Shown here piece after piece: positions 6,628 through 7,473 of a DNA stretch of 7,473 bases. A program made the translations under genes and the position numbers. The notes below the pieces were generated by a model. That model saw only the letters and a program-made list of their open reading frames with translations, did not search any database and had not been told where the DNA came from. Position 1 is the first letter of the stretch; the number at the start of each line of letters is the position of its first letter. Source of the DNA: Chloroflexota bacterium. Lineage in GTDB: Bacteria; Chloroflexota; Dehalococcoidia; UBA3495. Where the stretch lies: assembly GCA_002697005.1 (NCBI GenBank), contig NZUD01000009.1, positions 1 to 7,473 on the forward strand, given 5' to 3'.

Positions 6628-7473
6628 AGGGGTTAAATCCATAGACATCAAGGAACGCATAGAAGAAGCCAACGCTGAAGCATTCAACCGCATCGTCGGC
6701 GCAGACCCGATGCTGATAGACATAGTGCCGGCCGGCGAAGTTGTGCCTGGCCTGGAAGACCGCATGGTCTTGCACTCGGGCCCGCCGGTCGACTGGGAGC
6801 ACATGAGCGGGGCCCAGCGGGGTGCGGTGACGGCTATGGCTATCTTTGAAGGCTGGGCCAGTGACATCCAGAGTGCCGAGGAGTTGCTAGCTAGCGGCGG
6901 CATCAAGTTCGATCCGAACCATCACCACGACGCAGTGGGGCCCATGGCAGGGACCATCTCCAAGTCGTTGCCCGTCTATGTGGTGGAGAACCAAGCTCAC
7001 GGTAACAGGGCTTATTGCCGGCTGGTAGAAGATGAACAGCAATTCGGCAACTACAGTCGCGGCTCCATCGATGGACTTCGCATGTGGCGGGACGTATGGG
7101 CGCCTTCTCTGGGCAGGGGGGTCCGACATGTCGGTGGATTGCACCTCAAGCCGATCATCGCGAAGGCTTTGCAGATGGGAGATGAGCTCCACAACCGCCC
7201 AAACGCAGCCAGCTCCATGTTCGCGGGCGCCATGGGAGTACCGATGATCGAGGCAGGTGTCGAAACTTCTGACCTGACGAGCACTCTCACTTACATATCC
7301 AGCCACGACCTGCTCTTCCTTGGCCTGGCCATGGCCTCTGCCAAGTCGGCAGCCGACGCCGCCAGAGGCATCGAATACTCAACCGTTGTCACCGCCATGG
7401 CCCGAAATGGCTACGAATTCGGTATCCATGTCAGTGGTTTGGACGGGGCTTGGTTCACGGCTGCGGCCCCCGC
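6617..7473 (+). CDS. allG: DUF1116 protein, AllG-like subunit of oxamate carbamoyltransferase, 3' end cut by window
   Basis: Member of DUF1116, the family of E. coli AllG (YlbE). The frame opens at ATG 6617, inside the last 11 bp of the DUF2877 gene, and has no stop before the right edge, so only the first 285 residues are seen. Full family members are roughly 420-470. Recognisable segments are PPVDWEHMSGAQRGAV (56-71), FEGWASDIQSAEEL (77-90), FDPNHHHDAVGPMAG (98-112), PVYVVENQAHGNRAYC (119-134), ALQMGDELHNRPNAASS (184-200), FLGLAMASAKSAADAARG (234-251) and VTAMARNGYEFGIHVSGL (258-275). The His-rich NHHHDAVGP and the ENxAHGNRAYC stretches are family-conserved and probably contribute to the active site. 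The overlap implies coupled, near-equimolar production with the DUF2877 protein, as expected for subunits of one complex. An allF/fdrA partner is expected downstream. Confidence 0.9.
   Translation, partial: MKTKGVKSIDIKERIEEANAEAFNRIVGADPMLIDIVPAGEVVPGLEDRMVLHSGPPVDWEHMSGAQRGAVTAMAIFEGWASDIQSAEELLASGGIKFDPNHHHDAVGPMAGTISKSLPVYVVENQAHGNRAYCRLVEDEQQFGNYSRGSIDGLRMWRDVWAPSLGRGVRHVGGLHLKPIIAKALQMGDELHNRPNAASSMFAGAMGVPMIEAGVETSDLTSTLTYISSHDLLFLGLAMASAKSAADAARGIEYSTVVTAMARNGYEFGIHVSGLDGAWFTAAAP

Noticed and set aside
6886..6895. Perfect palindrome GCTAGCTAGC
   Set aside because: Short, within the DUF1116 coding region, and explained by the codons for Leu-Ala-Ser; no second copy noticed.
6535..7306. 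Minus-strand frames of 123 and 139 residues opposite the DUF1116 gene
   Set aside because: The + strand encodes an uninterrupted DUF1116 protein up to the window edge, so these are shadows.

Overview
The window looks like part of one bacterial catabolic operon. All credible genes lie on the + strand and run almost end to end. GC content is moderate (mid-50s percent by eye). Two of the starts I favour are non-ATG (TTG and GTG), each behind a good Shine-Dalgarno. The solute-binding lipoprotein carries an Ala/Pro/Ser/Thr-rich spacer after its lipid-anchored Cys. That style is common in Chloroflexota (for example SAR202 and other Dehalococcoidia), so I lean towards an uncultured Chloroflexota-like genome. 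This is an inference from style, not proof.

Layout. Bases 1-918 hold a permease cut by the left edge, and 915-1838 a second permease overlapping it by 4 bp. They are the YufP/YufQ-like (NupP/NupQ-like) membrane pair of a BMP-type ABC importer. A 141-bp gap follows. Next comes the matching lipoprotein, 1980-3326, of the BMP/PnrA family. An 87-bp gap holds a strong 16-bp-stem hairpin at 3359-3397. Then come an isochorismatase-fold cysteine hydrolase closely resembling biuret amidohydrolase (3414-4106), an amidase-signature enzyme (4121-5650), a DUF2877 protein (5665-6627) and a DUF1116 protein that runs off the right edge (6617-7473). The importer's ATPase is absent and presumably lies left of the window.

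Function. DUF1116 and DUF2877 are the families of E. coli AllG (YlbE) and AllH (YlbF). With AllF (FdrA) they form oxamate carbamoyltransferase, which converts oxalurate and phosphate to oxamate and carbamoyl phosphate. Combined with a BMP importer, a biuret-hydrolase-like enzyme and an amidase, the locus reads as an uptake-and-breakdown module for a small ureide or carbamoylated nitrogen compound. The exact substrate cannot be read from sequence. An allF/fdrA homologue and possibly a carbamate kinase should lie just right of the window.

I saw no tRNA, rRNA, CRISPR, insertion sequence or convincing minus-strand gene. No gap between genes exceeds 300 bases.
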